From Notamacropus eugenii (Eukaryota > Chordata > Mammalia > Diprotodontia > Macropodidae), in assembly GCF_028372415.1 (NCBI RefSeq), contig NC_092874.1, positions 336,120,651-336,184,650 of the forward strand: DNA of 64,000 nt, given 5' to 3'. This document shows positions 25,401 through 33,358 of the stretch, in pieces. The translations under genes were made by a program, and so were the position numbers. The stretch's first letter is position 1, and every line of letters begins with the position of its first letter. The notes beneath the pieces were generated by a model, which saw nothing but the letters and a program-made list of their open reading frames with translations, had not been told where the DNA came from and made no database searches.

Positions 25401-28058
25401 AAGGTGAGATGCTAATTACACACAATTCAATTTTTACCTTCATAGAAGTTAGTGGATATTTTAATAATTGTTTTAAACATCAGCAACAATTATACCAATT
25501 AGAACTAGACAGAATTTGCTTCAGGGCTGGAGGTGGGGGGGAGGAGATGGAAATCATACTAGATTACTCTATACACATCTGTACAAGTTCACAGGAGAGT
25601 GCTGGCTGTTTATATAATAAAACTGGAAGAGAACTCAGCCATGGATCAGTGAGTTTGTCAATGGGTTCAGATCCTTCCCTGCCCTCCACCAAAAAAAAAA
25701 GAAGCTTCTGAGTGGAGAATTTTCTATGCCAAAGCTCCAAAAAAGCAACCTTAGATCTTCATCCATTCTACCTACCTTTCACCAACAACACCTTTCATCC
25801 AGCAAGTCTAAGAATTAGACACTGGGGCAGCTCACTGACTACGTACAATGTGGCCAATTTGGCTAAAGCCTGGGAGTGTCAGCATTAGGACTGCTTGGTT
25901 TTTGCAGTCCCACCCTCCACGTTTAGCTAAGAGCCTGGGGGAAGACAAGAAAAGGCACCTTTTTGGAATCTAGAGGCTGCTTTCTCAGCTCTTTACTGCT
26001 TCCACAAAACAAGAGATACCCGAGAAAACCGTATTAAAAAATAAGGATGATGTACAGACATACCCTTTGACCCAGCAATAGCACCACCAGACATATTCTC
26101 TAAGAAGGTCAAAAACAAGGAAAGGCCTTGTATATACGAAATCATTTGAGCCGTACTTTTTTCATGGTAATGGTAGTACAGAACCACCCCATCAGGCTTT
26201 GGGGCCTAGCCTAGGTCAAACAGTTTTTGAATGAATCAAATAATAAGAACTGGATGTGAACAGGGTCTGGATGGAGTAGTTGGAGCAAGCATGAAACAAA
26301 GGGAGGAACTGGGCTGTGGCAGAGATGGGAGATAGCAATGGTCCTCTGATTGTGGAATAGTGGAACAGACTGGGGCATCTGAATACAGGATAAGAGAGTT
26401 GTGCAATAAGAAAAACCAATCTGAAGAATTCAGAGTAATTTGGGAAGGCTTATCCAAAGTGACTGCAGAAATAAGTAAGCAGAACCAGGAAAGCTTGCAA
26501 TGACCACAATGTTAACAAGGAAGACAACACTGGAAGACTTCAGAACGCTAATTATGCAATGTCCAACCATGATTTCAGAGGACTGACAGTGAAGTGCAGC
26601 AGTCTTGCAGAGAAGTGGTGGATCACCGGTGCAAAAGGCAGCATAAGTTTCCAGGCATGGCCAATGCATTGATCTATCTTCCCTTGTTCTGCTGCAAAGG
26701 CCCTTAAAAAAAGTCTAATCCGCTCATTTTACAAACATGGGGAACTGAGGCACAGAGAGCTTAAATGACTTGCCCAAGGTAACAAAGCTAGCAAAGTATC
26801 TGAGTCGGGAATTTGAATTCAGGTCTCTGACTCCAAGCCCACTTCTCTATAGACGAAACCACTTTGTTTTACTTACTTGGTTATGGAGGTGAAAGAGAGA
26901 AAATCAATGGGAAGCAAGAGTGACAAGAAAGACGGGGAGGGAGGGAGAGGGAAGAGAGGGGGAGGGGAGGGAGAGAGAGAGGGAGAGGGAGAGGGGGAGA
27001 GGAACAGAGAGGGACAGGGGGAGAGGGGGACAGAGATGAGTGGATCCAGGGTGAAGGGAGGGGTGTACTACAGCTAGTCATCCAGCTGTAGTACACGTTT
27101 GTAGAAGTCTAAAGGGGAATGATCTAGGAATTTTCTGGAGCCGTCAAGAGGCCCTCCCGGGGGCCCTCAACAGCGGCCCCGCCCCAATAGAGAGCTACGT
27201 GCCAAGTCCAAACCCACAGAAGTACGCCTTGAGCAGCCTGGAAAGTTGGCAGAGAATTTTTCTCACCCCAGACTGTGGTGGTGAAGTATAATGCTGCTCT
27301 AAGGAGCAGAGAACCGGTTTATAGCTCCCAAAGTAGCTAGAGGAAACTGAACAGGATCCTGGGCTTTGGCACATACCAGAACACAGTAATGAGATAAGGG
27401 AAAGGACCCGTGTTCCCCCCCCGGGATACTTTTTCTCTCATTCCTCTGTAACCAGAGTCACGGGAGGGAGTCAGAAACCTTTCCTCCTTACAAGATCTGA
27501 GTTCCTAATGCCTGCCTCACTTGCTGTCAATCTAATCTTGGGCAAATCTCTTCATCCCGGGTCTCAAATCTTTTTTATCTGTCATCCGTCCCGCCATCTG
27601 ACGGGTCTGAACTGGACAGTTCTCTAAATTAAGTAAGGCCAGATTGACAACTTGGGAGGAAATTGCCAGCAAGGAACCGAAATCCAAAAGCACTGCGCTA
27701 CACTAAACGCAGGAGATGGAGACCAAGGGGTCCTGTCTCCCCAGACGGTCCTGGATCTCCAGGGGGCTCGGATGCCAGGGAGGGGCCAGAAGACACTGGT
27801 TCGTTTTCCTTCCCCAGGCGAAGCGCCCCTCCCAGCCGCGTCAGGCCAGAGGCAGCAGTCCAGGCTGGGGCACCGGCCCGACGCTCACCTGTACTGGTCG
27901 AATTTCGCGTACGCTGCCCACTCCGTCGGGTTGCTCTCGTAGGCTTCCATGATGGACTGCACCTCTTCTACGTTAATGCTGTCCCCGGAGAAGATTTCGT
28001 GCAGGATCCGGATCAGCTCTTCCAGGGTCCGAGGCTTCAGAAACTCCGTATGCTCCAT
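14028..28058 (-). CDS. CDO1: Cysteine dioxygenase type 1, complete, five coding exons
   Basis: CDO1 is a cytosolic non-haem iron enzyme that adds O2 to L-cysteine to give cysteine sulfinate, the entry to taurine and sulfate. I joined exons 27889-28058, 22905-22982, 18435-18589, 15636-15805 and 14028-14057; every junction has GT/AG ends and keeps frame, giving 603 nt (200 residues plus stop), the human length. Residue counting places the iron ligands at His86, His88 and His140, Arg60 in the substrate pocket, and the Cys93-Tyr157 pair that forms the thioether cofactor. The protein is nearly collinear with human CDO1 as I remember it; differences cluster near the N-terminus and in the last ten residues. 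The start ATG has A at -3 and G at +4; the upstream frame stays open but has no in-frame ATG. No break is seen, so the gene looks functional. ATG12 lies upstream on the same strand, as in human. Confidence 0.97.
14058..15087 (-). other. CDO1 intron 4, repeat-poor part
   Basis: No interspersed repeat is recognised apart from A/T runs (for example 14102-14115). The intron continues to 15635. Confidence 0.6.
15088..15380 (+). mobile_element. MIR/THER1-type SINE, near full length
   Basis: It has the tRNA-like head, CAAGTCACCTAACCTGTTTG, then CTCATCTGTAAAATGGGG followed by the MIR body ATAATAATAGCACCCATTCC, GTGCTATGCAAACCCTAAAG and an ATTATTATT-type end. It lies in CDO1 intron 4, antisense to the gene. 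Confidence 0.85.
15636..15805 (-). CDS. CDO1: CDO1 coding exon 4 (residues 135-191)
   Basis: The acceptor TCTTTAG precedes ATTCTATTGG. The exon holds His140, the third iron ligand, and Tyr157 of the Cys-Tyr cofactor, and ends Arg-Thr-Pro-Phe at donor GTAAGT in phase 0. Reading through this donor would add about 14 unrelated residues before a stop, so the intron must be removed to reach the conserved C-terminus. Confidence 0.96.
15806..16740 (-). other. CDO1 intron 3, unassigned part
   Basis: AT-rich intronic sequence with no recognised repeat. Confidence 0.5.
16741..16985 (-). mobile_element. MAR1 SINE in CDO1 intron 3
   Basis: It starts at the GTTGTTGTTTTGTCATTTCC tail complement, passes CCCCATTTGGGGTTTACTTG and ACAGATGAGGAAACTGAGGC, and ends at CTCTATCCACTGTGCTACTA. 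Same strand as CDO1. Confidence 0.9.
17060..17345 (+). mobile_element. L2 LINE body fragment
   Basis: The blocks ATATCACTGCTTTGCTCAAA, GGTCCTTCACAATCTGACTC and CTCTGCCTGGAATGCCCTCC are L2 ORF2/3' landmarks in order. Confidence 0.75.
17530..17645 (+). mobile_element. L2 LINE 3' continuation
   Basis: ACTATATTGTAAATTGCTAC ... TTTGCATTTCCCACAATGCT resembles the L2 end and probably belongs with the piece at 17060-17345. About 180 bases of other sequence separate them. Confidence 0.5.
17718..17964 (-). mobile_element. MAR1 SINE in CDO1 intron 3
   Basis: It has the AACCCCATCTGAGATTTTCT, GATGAGGAAACTGAGGCATA and CCACCCAGCTGCCCC landmarks of a near-complete reverse copy. Confidence 0.88.
18435..18589 (-). 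CDS. CDO1: CDO1 coding exon 3 (residues 83-135)
   Basis: The acceptor TATATATAG precedes CAGTATCC. The exon holds the HDHT iron-binding motif (His86, His88) and Cys93, and runs to Ala-Tyr-Ile-Asn plus one G before the donor GTAAAC. It has 155 nt with 51 whole codons and split codons at both ends. Confidence 0.97.
18590..19106 (-). other. CDO1 intron 2, unassigned part
   Basis: No repeat is recognised. The bases next to the exon 3 acceptor hold a TATATATG/CACACATA patch. Confidence 0.5.
19107..19222 (-). mobile_element. Palindromic short DNA element (MITE-like)
   Basis: Read on the minus strand it runs CCAGGTTGGGGGAACCTG, then a GGCCACATGTGGCCCTCTAG core and TCCTCAAG, and then folds back: 19107-19120 pairs with 19153-19166 with one mismatch. 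A second copy of the first half lies at 59722-59837. Shape and size suggest a non-autonomous DNA transposon, perhaps hAT-like. Confidence 0.5.
19705..19905 (+). mobile_element. MIR-like SINE, diverged
   Basis: It holds AACCTAGGTTCTAGATTGAT, ATCTGTTTACTTATCTAAAA and a GTTGGGCTGGATATATAAGA block, in forward MIR-like order. Confidence 0.5.
20495..20840 (+). mobile_element. Old L1 3' end
   Basis: Translation keeps traces of the ORF2 C-terminus (Trp/Leu-Met-Glu-Cys-Tyr-Tyr, Ile-Arg-Asn) in shifting frames, followed by a 3' UTR with CATCCATCTTCCCTTCATTG and GGGGCTATGGGTGTGGGACA. It comes from a different, older L1 branch than the copy at 33 kb. Confidence 0.6.
20941..22500 (+). mobile_element. HAL1-like (half-L1) copy in CDO1 intron 2
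   Basis: The order matches the first half of the L1 at 43605-46170: a 5' region with CCAAAAGTGAAGCAGAATG and CCCAGCACAAAGTCC, an ORF1-like stretch with ACTGGCAGCCCCTACTATAA and TGGGAGGAGATCTTGGAATCCAG, and an A/G-rich 3' region with TCTCATACTTGGGGTACGTG. No reverse transcriptase part follows. The copy is heavily decayed. Confidence 0.6.
22350..22409. repeat. (AC)n microsatellite, about 30 units
   Basis: An uninterrupted dinucleotide run inside the 3' region of the HAL1-like copy. At the same place the related copy at 45.7 kb has only a short ACATACACATAG seed. Confidence 0.97.
22501..22540 (+). mobile_element. Dispersed repeat A, head fragment
   Basis: The phrase CAATCAACAAGCATTTATTA AGTGCTTAC marks a short copy of the family head. 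Confidence 0.35.
22905..22982 (-). CDS. CDO1: CDO1 coding exon 2 (residues 57-82/83)
   Basis: This 78-nt exon is too short for a standard ORF scan. I found it by matching the expected segment [14 protein letters not shown]. On the minus strand the acceptor reads CTTAG before GTACACC, and the exon ends GGCAG before donor GTAA. It encodes 25 whole codons plus split codons at both ends, including Arg60 and Trp77. Confidence 0.96.
23060..23225 (-). mobile_element. MIR-type SINE fragment in CDO1 intron 1
   Basis: It holds TTAGGCATCTGAGGCTGAGA, GAGGTTAACTCATTTC, AAGGTCATATAGCTGCTAAA and CCAAGTTCAGTGCTCC in reverse order. Confidence 0.65.
23226..24686 (-). other. CDO1 intron 1, unassigned part
   Basis: AT-rich. 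A short imperfect tandem array of GATATGAAT-like units covers about 24090-24135. No other repeat is recognised. Confidence 0.5.
24687..24865 (-). mobile_element. MIR-type SINE fragment
   Basis: GAAGTGGAAGGGACCTTAGG, CTTCTCATTTTACAGATGAG and GACTCGGAGAGGTGAAAGTA are in reverse-MIR order. Confidence 0.65.
25120..25385 (+). mobile_element. Dispersed repeat A, upstream half
   Basis: It holds CATTGAGTGCCTATGAAGAG, GGACTGAGAATACAAAGACA, CTGACCTCAAGTCACTTACA and AATCAGGAAAGGCCTGCAGT, the same order as at 56015-56365. Confidence 0.5.
26030..26600 (+). mobile_element. Old L1 3' part in CDO1 intron 1
   Basis: ATACCCTTTGACCCAGCAAT matches the L1 ORF2 Phe-Asp-Pro block. Farther on, AGAACCAGGAAAGCTTGCAA matches the Ser-Arg-Thr-Arg block near the ORF2 end. 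Bases in between are rearranged or lost. Confidence 0.55.
26720..26865 (-). mobile_element. MIR-type SINE fragment
   Basis: GGGGAACTGAGGCACAGAGA, TGACTTGCCCAAGGTAACAA and TTTGAATTCAGGTCTCTGAC are in reverse-MIR order. Confidence 0.75.
26926..27040. repeat. GA-rich low-complexity tract
   Basis: An imperfect GGGAGA/GAGAGG purine tract in CDO1 intron 1, about 0.9 kb from exon 1. Confidence 0.9.
27063..27096. repeat. Perfect 13-bp inverted repeat with an 8-base loop
   Basis: GTGTACTACAGCT (27063-27075) and AGCTGTAGTACAC (27084-27096) are exact reverse complements around AGTCATCC. It lies in CDO1 intron 1 just outside the CpG island. Confidence 0.95.
27889..28058 (-). CDS. CDO1: CDO1 coding exon 1 (residues 1-56 plus 2 nt)
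   Basis: It encodes the N-terminus from Met-Glu-His-Thr-Glu-Phe to Asp-Gln-Tyr and ends in AG before the donor GTGAGC. The split Arg57 codon (AG|G) is completed by exon 2. The exon lies inside the CpG island. Confidence 0.96.
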
Positions 28059-28368
28059 CCTGCCCCTCCGCTCGCCAGCTAGGCAGCTTGGTCTCCTACT
28101 GCAGCAGCAACCACGACCTGCGGCCAGCGAGAAGTGGAGGACGAGAGCCGGTGTGTGGGGGAGGGGAAAGGACCCGCAACGCCCCCTCCCCCGGTCCAAC
28201 CAGTAAGGAAGCAAGCAAACAAAATGCCCGGGCAAACGATAAACCAGAACCAACGAACAGTGGAAAAACACTGCACCCAGGAGCCCAAAGCGCGGAGTCG
28301 ATGACCAATGGAGAGGGTTCGATTACAAGGCTAGAAGAGGAACGACCCTCCCCTTGCAGACCAACTCC
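28059..28368 (-). other. CDO1: CDO1 5' UTR, inferred
   Basis: This is GC-rich sequence between the start codon and the position about 25 nt below the TATA-like box. It contains no splice pair that must be used and no upstream ATG in the CDO1 frame. The 5' limit is an inference from the TATA-like motif. Confidence 0.5.
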
Positions 28369-28455
28369 GTGATTTCCAGCCTCGCGCTCCCTTTTAAAGC
28401 CCTGGGGGGTTACGGTGGGATGTACCAACCGCCCACGGGGGGGGGGGGGGGAAGG
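28369..28455 (-). promoter_or_regulatory. CDO1 core promoter with TATA-like box and GC box
   Basis: The minus strand reads GCTTTAAAAGGG at about 28389-28400, a TATA-like element about 330 bases above the CDO1 start codon. A GGGCGG GC box follows upstream at about 28428-28433, then a 15-base C run (28437-28451). The arrangement fits a TATA-plus-CpG promoter. No start site can be proven from sequence. Confidence 0.5.
28437..28451. repeat. 15-base G run in the CDO1 promoter
   Basis: Fifteen consecutive G on the plus strand are followed by GGAGG-type runs to about 28466. The strand could form a G-quadruplex. It lies about 40-60 bases upstream of the TATA-like box. Confidence 0.9.
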
Positions 28456-28560
28456 AGGAGGAGGGATGTTTGTGGAGATGGGACAATCAGCGGCAGGCTC
28501 CGGAACTGAGCGGGGACCCTCCGAAGAGGGGCCCTGGATCCAGGTGGCAGCTTGTAATTT

Positions 28561-29054
28561 TTTAATTAAGCGTTATTACTCTCTGCCTCCTCCATTTGGC
28601 TTGGGCGAATTTTAAGCATCTGTTTCCTAACCCTGCATCCCATCCCCCTTCTCTGCCCTCCACCTTTGGGCTGCCCCGCTCTGCCCCAAACACACCCTCA
28701 AAGCCGTCTCTAGTGGGTCTGAGGAATTTAGGAGGATATTGAGTCTAGAAAACAGTAAAGGTTGATTATTTCTCTTAAATTCCTCCTCCTCTGGGGCGGA
28801 ATTGGTTTTTAATTAAGATACGTGGTAGCTTTACGCACATTCAGGAGGAAAATGTGAATTGACTCTTGTTCTCTAAAAAAAAAAAGGAAAAAGTCTAAAT
28901 ACAAATAGCTAATGAATACATTTTTTTTCCCACAAAAGAAGAATCCGGGGCCAGCAGAGTCTGAATGGAGAAACATACATTAAAATATATTTTTAGATTA
29001 TTGGCCTACTTTGATTAATGTCTTATAATGAATGTTAACGCACATTTACATAAG
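28561..29054. other. Upstream flank of CDO1, unassigned
   Basis: GC content falls from island level to background. T/A runs occur near 28876 and 28920. No repeat or exon is recognised. Confidence 0.5.
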
Positions 29055-29260
29055 CACTTTAAGGTTTACAAAATACTTTCTTTACAACCTTGTTTGGTAC
29101 TTTATATCCATTTTACAGAAGAAGAAACAGACGCTTAGAGATATTAAATGACGTGTCCAAGATTACACACCTAATTAGTGGCAAGTTAAAACTCAAACCC
29201 AGTTCCTTCCCATTTCATATCTAGTACAATTCAATACACCACAGTGCCTCCTTAAATTGA
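29055..29260 (-). mobile_element. MIR/THER1-type SINE
   Basis: GCACTTTAAGGTTTACAAAA, CATTTTACAGAAGAAGAAAC and GATTACACACCTAATTAGTG are in reverse order; the copy reaches nearly to the CACAGTGCCTCC end. Confidence 0.75.
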
Positions 29261-29630
29261 ATATTATCTAAGACATGATGTTATCCGATAAAATAAACAG
29301 ACCAGCGGATCAATTAGTTACTATTACATGTTTTCTTGTTTCCTAGCATTTCACTAATAATTTATAGGGTTCTATTTAAGCAAATGCTTCAGAATATTTC
29401 AGTTGAAAAAAGGAACTCTAAGTTTGGTACCTGAATTGAAGAAGCTTTCTGGTGACAAATATGATGAAGAAATGCAGTTTTATTTTAGAGATATTTAACA
29501 GAATACTTGTCAAGTTAATTGCTAGTAAGCATAAAGAAAATATGAGTGGTGAATGAAATTAATTAGAGGTTCCTTCTGACACAAAGGAGATGGGAGCAGA
29601 CAGAAAAATAAGCATTAGAGATTAAGATTT
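29261..29630. other. Unassigned intergenic stretch
   Basis: No repeat or gene is recognised. Confidence 0.5.
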
Positions 29631-29818
29631 ATTATTTCCTTATGTTTAATATGATTGTACATGTATAGCTTTTATAAGATTGCTTGCTGTCTTGGGGGGG
29701 CAGGGAATGGAGGGAGGAGGGGAGGGAGGGTAAGAGAAAAAAATTTGGAACTCATAATCTTATAAAAGTGAATGTTATTGGAATAAATAAAATATTATTT
29801 AAAAAGATTATTTCCTTA
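29631..29818 (+). mobile_element. Short 5'-truncated L1 insertion with target-site duplication
   Basis: ATTATTTCCTTA occurs at 29631-29642 and again at 29807-29818 and brackets about 164 bases of L1 3' UTR (TTTAATATGATTGTACATGT, G-rich tract, ATAAATAAAATATTATTTAA tail). This is a typical target-primed, strongly truncated L1 insertion, of the same family as 2831-3465. Confidence 0.85.
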
Positions 29819-30030
29819 GTTCTTCATGTTAGAGAATGGCTCCTGAGTCTTACAGTATTTTCTAGAATGCAGGATCATAATCAATTAAAAATATTAATAC
29901 ATTTTGTTCTGACAAAGAAACTTCCCAATACTCGCTAGTCCCTACAAAGTACATTGGTCCCATACATTTAGTTTTATCTAAATGATCATAGGAGGGAGGG
30001 ATGGGTCCTTTACCTTTGGTAGTATGATAC

Positions 30031-30051
30031 CAACATTGACCATCAATGTTG
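30031..30051. repeat. 9-bp inverted repeat
   Basis: CAACATTGA and TCAATGTTG are exact reverse complements with a 3-base loop. No function is implied. Confidence 0.8.
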
Positions 30052-30384
30052 ACCTTACTTGCTATCATTGTAGGTATTGTTTATTCGTTTGGCTGCCACT
30101 TCTTCACTCTTTATCACTGTATGCAATGTCACCTCAGTATACAGTTATCATTCCCGATGGTGCCTTAAGATCCCATTACATCTAATGAGATTGACATTGT
30201 AAGTTGATGTAAATGTGATGTAAACTACAAATATAATTTTACATTACATTTAAGACTTTGTTCAATCATTTCCTAATCACTGAGGATATTTTTTTCTTCC
30301 AGCTTCTTCTTACTACAAATAGTGGGGATAGGATAACTTTTGTATGTATCACTCTTTTCTTTCTGTGAATGACCATCTTGAGGT

Positions 30385-30632
30385 ATTTTGTTGTTATTCA
30401 GTTGTGTCTGACTTTTCATGACTCCATTTGGGATTTTCTTGACAAAGACAGTGGAGTGGTTTACCATGTCCTTTTTCAGCTCATTTTCCAGATGAGAAAA
30501 CTGAGGCAAACAGGGTCAAGTGACTTGTCCAGAATCACAGAATAACTGTCTGAAGTTGGAAATGAACTCATGAAGCAGAATCTTCCTTATACCAGGCCTG
30601 GCACTCTATCCACTGCCCCACCTAACTCCCCA
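30385..30632 (-). mobile_element. MAR1 SINE
   Basis: TTTTGTTGTTATTCAGTTGT, CTCCATTTGGGATTTTCTTG, AGATGAGAAAACTGAGGCAA and CTCTATCCACTGCCCCACCT, in reverse orientation and near complete. Confidence 0.9.
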
Positions 30633-30784
30633 TTTCAGGGTATACTTCTCCACAATTCAAAACTTTTCCAAAACAGTTGAACCAATTACCAAACAATGAA
30701 TTAGTGAGACTGAGAGCTCATAGACCCTCCAAAATGACTACCCTCATCTTTACTATCTGTTAGTTTCATGTATGTGAAGTGATT

Positions 30785-31090
30785 CCTTAGGGTTGTTTTA
30801 ATATTGAATATTTTTTAAAGTGGTTATAGAAAATTTGTTTATATTTCTTCTTTTGAAAATTGTCCATGTTTTTTATCACTTGTCTATTGGGGAGTGGTCC
30901 TTTAATCCCATAGATTTGTGTCAGTTCCCTATATCTTTTATATGTAAGACTTCTATCATGGGTATTTAATGTATAGATTTCCACTAATCTGTATCTTTTT
31001 TCCCTTTTGATTCTAGATGTTGATTTTTTGTGTGTGCAGGAGTTTTAAAATCTTATATATCTGAGATTTTCTTTTATGATTTCTTCTATC
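30785..31090 (-). mobile_element. Old L1 (ORF2 part), left half of the outermost nest layer
   Basis: The reverse strand encodes a decayed Ser-Leu-Thr-Tyr-Lys-Arg-Tyr-Arg-Glu-Leu-Thr-Gln-Ile-Tyr segment that lines up with Ile-Ser-Arg-Ile-Tyr-Arg-Glu-Leu-Thr-Gln-Met-Tyr of the 33 kb L1. It stops exactly where the LTR element begins, and the L1 seems to resume at 42910. Confidence 0.7.
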
Positions 31091-31477
31091 TGGTTAGAAG
31101 TGAGCCAGTCTAACAAGGCCCCAACAATGAGAAACATGTTCACCTTAAATAAAGAATAACACCTGTTGGGAAATCAGGAAAGCTTTTATTAATCTTTACA
31201 TCCATTCCCCCGAATGGATGGGTAGCCTCCCCAGTAAGGTTACAGGAAGACTACAACAGGTGCAGAAAGATAGGGCTTCTTATACTGTTTTCTGAACTTT
31301 AGATATCCTGCTACACTATCCCCTGACCATATGACTCCATGTTCTCCTCTCTGCTAGGCCCTTCCTCACACAACTCCTTGGGCCTGCGCATTGGTTTCTG
31401 ACCTCTAACCTGTCCATGCTAGGTCACAACCCTTATTACCTGGGAATGTGGAGAACAGAACCTTCTCACTTCCCACA
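31091..31477 (-). repeat. 3' LTR of the ERV1-like element
   Basis: 387 bases beginning TGGTTAGAAG and ending TTCCCACA on the plus strand (minus sense: TGTGGGAA ... CTAACCA). It carries an AATAAA signal in the minus sense near 31170-31180 (plus TTTATT). Confidence 0.85.
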
Positions 31478-31497
31478 AAATCCCCCTCTTTTTCTTT
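31478..31497 (-). other. Polypurine tract of the ERV1-like element
   Basis: In the minus sense it reads AAAGAAAAAGAGGGGGATTT directly before the 3' LTR, which fixes the element's orientation. Confidence 0.7.
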
Positions 31498-32753
31498 ATT
31501 AAAATTTCTGTTTCCACACCTAAATCCAATCAATAAATACCTCCTCACATTCTTTCCCCTATGAATTCTTCCCTTCATCTATCTCCCCTTTATATGAATA
31601 TGGGAAGGGAGCAAAGTTGACCAACACATTGACAAATTACAATGCCCCCATGTTATAAGTACAGATACAGACATTCAAAAGGAAAAGGTAGATCAATGAA
31701 TTGTCCATTGAGAGGTTCCATCTCATACAGCAGTCTGGGGAGGAACATCATCTGATGAGGTTTTCTGGTCTGGATGCTCCTTCAGGCCATCTTCAGTACA
31801 GTATCTCAACATCTTCTTCCTTTTATCTTCTTATAGAAATCCAGATGTCCACTCTCCTACAAAAATGACCTTGATACAATTTTAGATTACCATTCCTGAG
31901 CTTTATACTCTTATCACTCTTACAAACTCAAAATTGGAACTTTGGCCAATTGTCACATTTAAAAAATTCGCATTAGAACCCAGTCTTTATATCTTACATT
32001 AATTCAGTATTCATTTCCCCCATCAGGAAGATGAGATTTCACTAAGGAGTCAGTAACAGGCTCTAGTACTTATATAAATACAATAAATAATCATTTTTAA
32101 CACAGTTCATATCACATCATAAGACAATTCCAACTTCTGGTCATGTGATGCTTCTTTTAAAGCATTTACAATATAGACCACAAACCATTTTTCTTTTAGC
32201 ATTAACCAACTGAGACAGAATAATAACTATGTATGTTAACATCACAAGCCCTTGACCTGATTGTCTCCACACTATTGTTAAGAATTAAAGGACCCTAACT
32301 TATTTTTGTTGGTCTAAAGTCCTAAGCCTAATAGCTTAATATTAGACTTAACCTCACATGTCCCCCTACCAACAATCTGTAATTTAATAGATCTGGTATT
32401 AAGCTTATAAAACTTTTGGTTATAGGAAATTGCCATTAAGAGTAGGGACACTTCAGGGAAACAACATCTCCCTAACTTCATGTCATTTCCAGGCAGGAGT
32501 AGATTGTCAACTGGCATTCAGCCAGGCTTAAAGTCTGCCAGCTGTCAGTGGGGAAATTGAGTCAGGAGAATCCTACCTCAGCCCAGGCTGAACAGCTGCT
32601 CTCCCAACCTTCCCATGAGATCATCCCTTTGCAATTCATACCAGCATCTCACAGGCTTACTGGCATCATGGATCAGTGGCTCAGACAACCTTTCTTGCTA
32701 TCCATACCTGGAGTTAGACTCAGAAGAAAAGTCAGTTAATAGTTCCATAAAAT
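31498..32753 (-). other. Internal ERV1-like DNA, left segment
   Basis: AT-rich, with no recognisable viral domain and no long reading frame. It ends where an L1 5' part is inserted. Confidence 0.55.
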
Positions 32754-32980
32754 ATTCCAATGAGATATTTCACATTATCTTCCACTTTTTCATTCTTTTG
32801 GTTTTGTTTTGTGATTTCTTGGTTTCTCATAAAGTCATTAGCCTCGATCTGTTCCATTCTAATTTTGAAAGAACTATTTTCTTCAGTGAGCTTTTGAACC
32901 TCCTTTTCCATTTGACTAATTCTGCTTTTTAAAGACTTCTTTTAATCATTAGCTTTTTGAACCTCTTTTGCCAATTGAGT

Positions 32981-32993
32981 TAGCCTATTTTTA
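32981..32993. repeat. Target-site duplication of the inner L1, left copy
   Basis: TAGCCTATTTTTA is identical to 36593-36605. Joining the two flanks there restores the coiled-coil reading of the outer L1 ORF1 (a host LINE sequence), which supports the call. Confidence 0.92.
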
Positions 32994-33358
32994 TTTATTT
33001 ATTTTTAAATTTTATTTTATTTTTTTAATGTTTTATAATCACTGCCATAAAATTAAGATTTTGTCCCCCCCCCATGCCTACCCCTCACTACCTCCCTCCC
33101 TCCCCATGACAGCATACAATTCTGTATAGATTCTACATATACTTTCCTACTGAGTACGTTTTCACTGTAGCCATGCTATGTACTGGAACTAAAATAAATG
33201 GAAGAAATCATATAACAAATTAAAACATGATACACAAAAACATACACACACACAAACATGATCTGCTACATTCTGTGAATGACTTCCATATTTCTTTCTC
33301 TGAGTGTGGAAGGCATTTTGCCTTAGAAAACCACCATTGGGATTTCTTTTTTTTTTTT

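Larger units (their letters stand above)
27690..28560. promoter_or_regulatory. CpG island at the CDO1 5' end
   Basis: CpG dinucleotides and GC content jump here against an AT-rich background in which CpG is rare. The island covers the start of intron 1, exon 1, the 5' UTR and the proximal promoter. CDO1 promoter CpG methylation is known to silence the gene in human tumours. Frames open on the opposite strand here (up to 139 codons at 27663-28082) are best explained by high GC. Confidence 0.85.

Noticed and set aside
27663-28082. Plus-strand 139-codon frame and shorter ones across the CDO1 CpG island
   Set aside because: They overlap CDO1 exon 1 antisense in GC-rich DNA where stops are rare; no recognisable domain. 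An antisense RNA is possible but cannot be supported from sequence.
27949-28428. Longer minus-strand frame giving CDO1 an N-terminal extension
   Set aside because: The frame is open upstream of the CDO1 ATG but begins at GTG and holds no ATG; the annotated ATG has a strong context and matches the known N-terminus.
30168-30255. GATGTAAATGTGATGTAAAC-type direct repeats as a possible array
   Set aside because: Only two or three imperfect units in AT-rich DNA.
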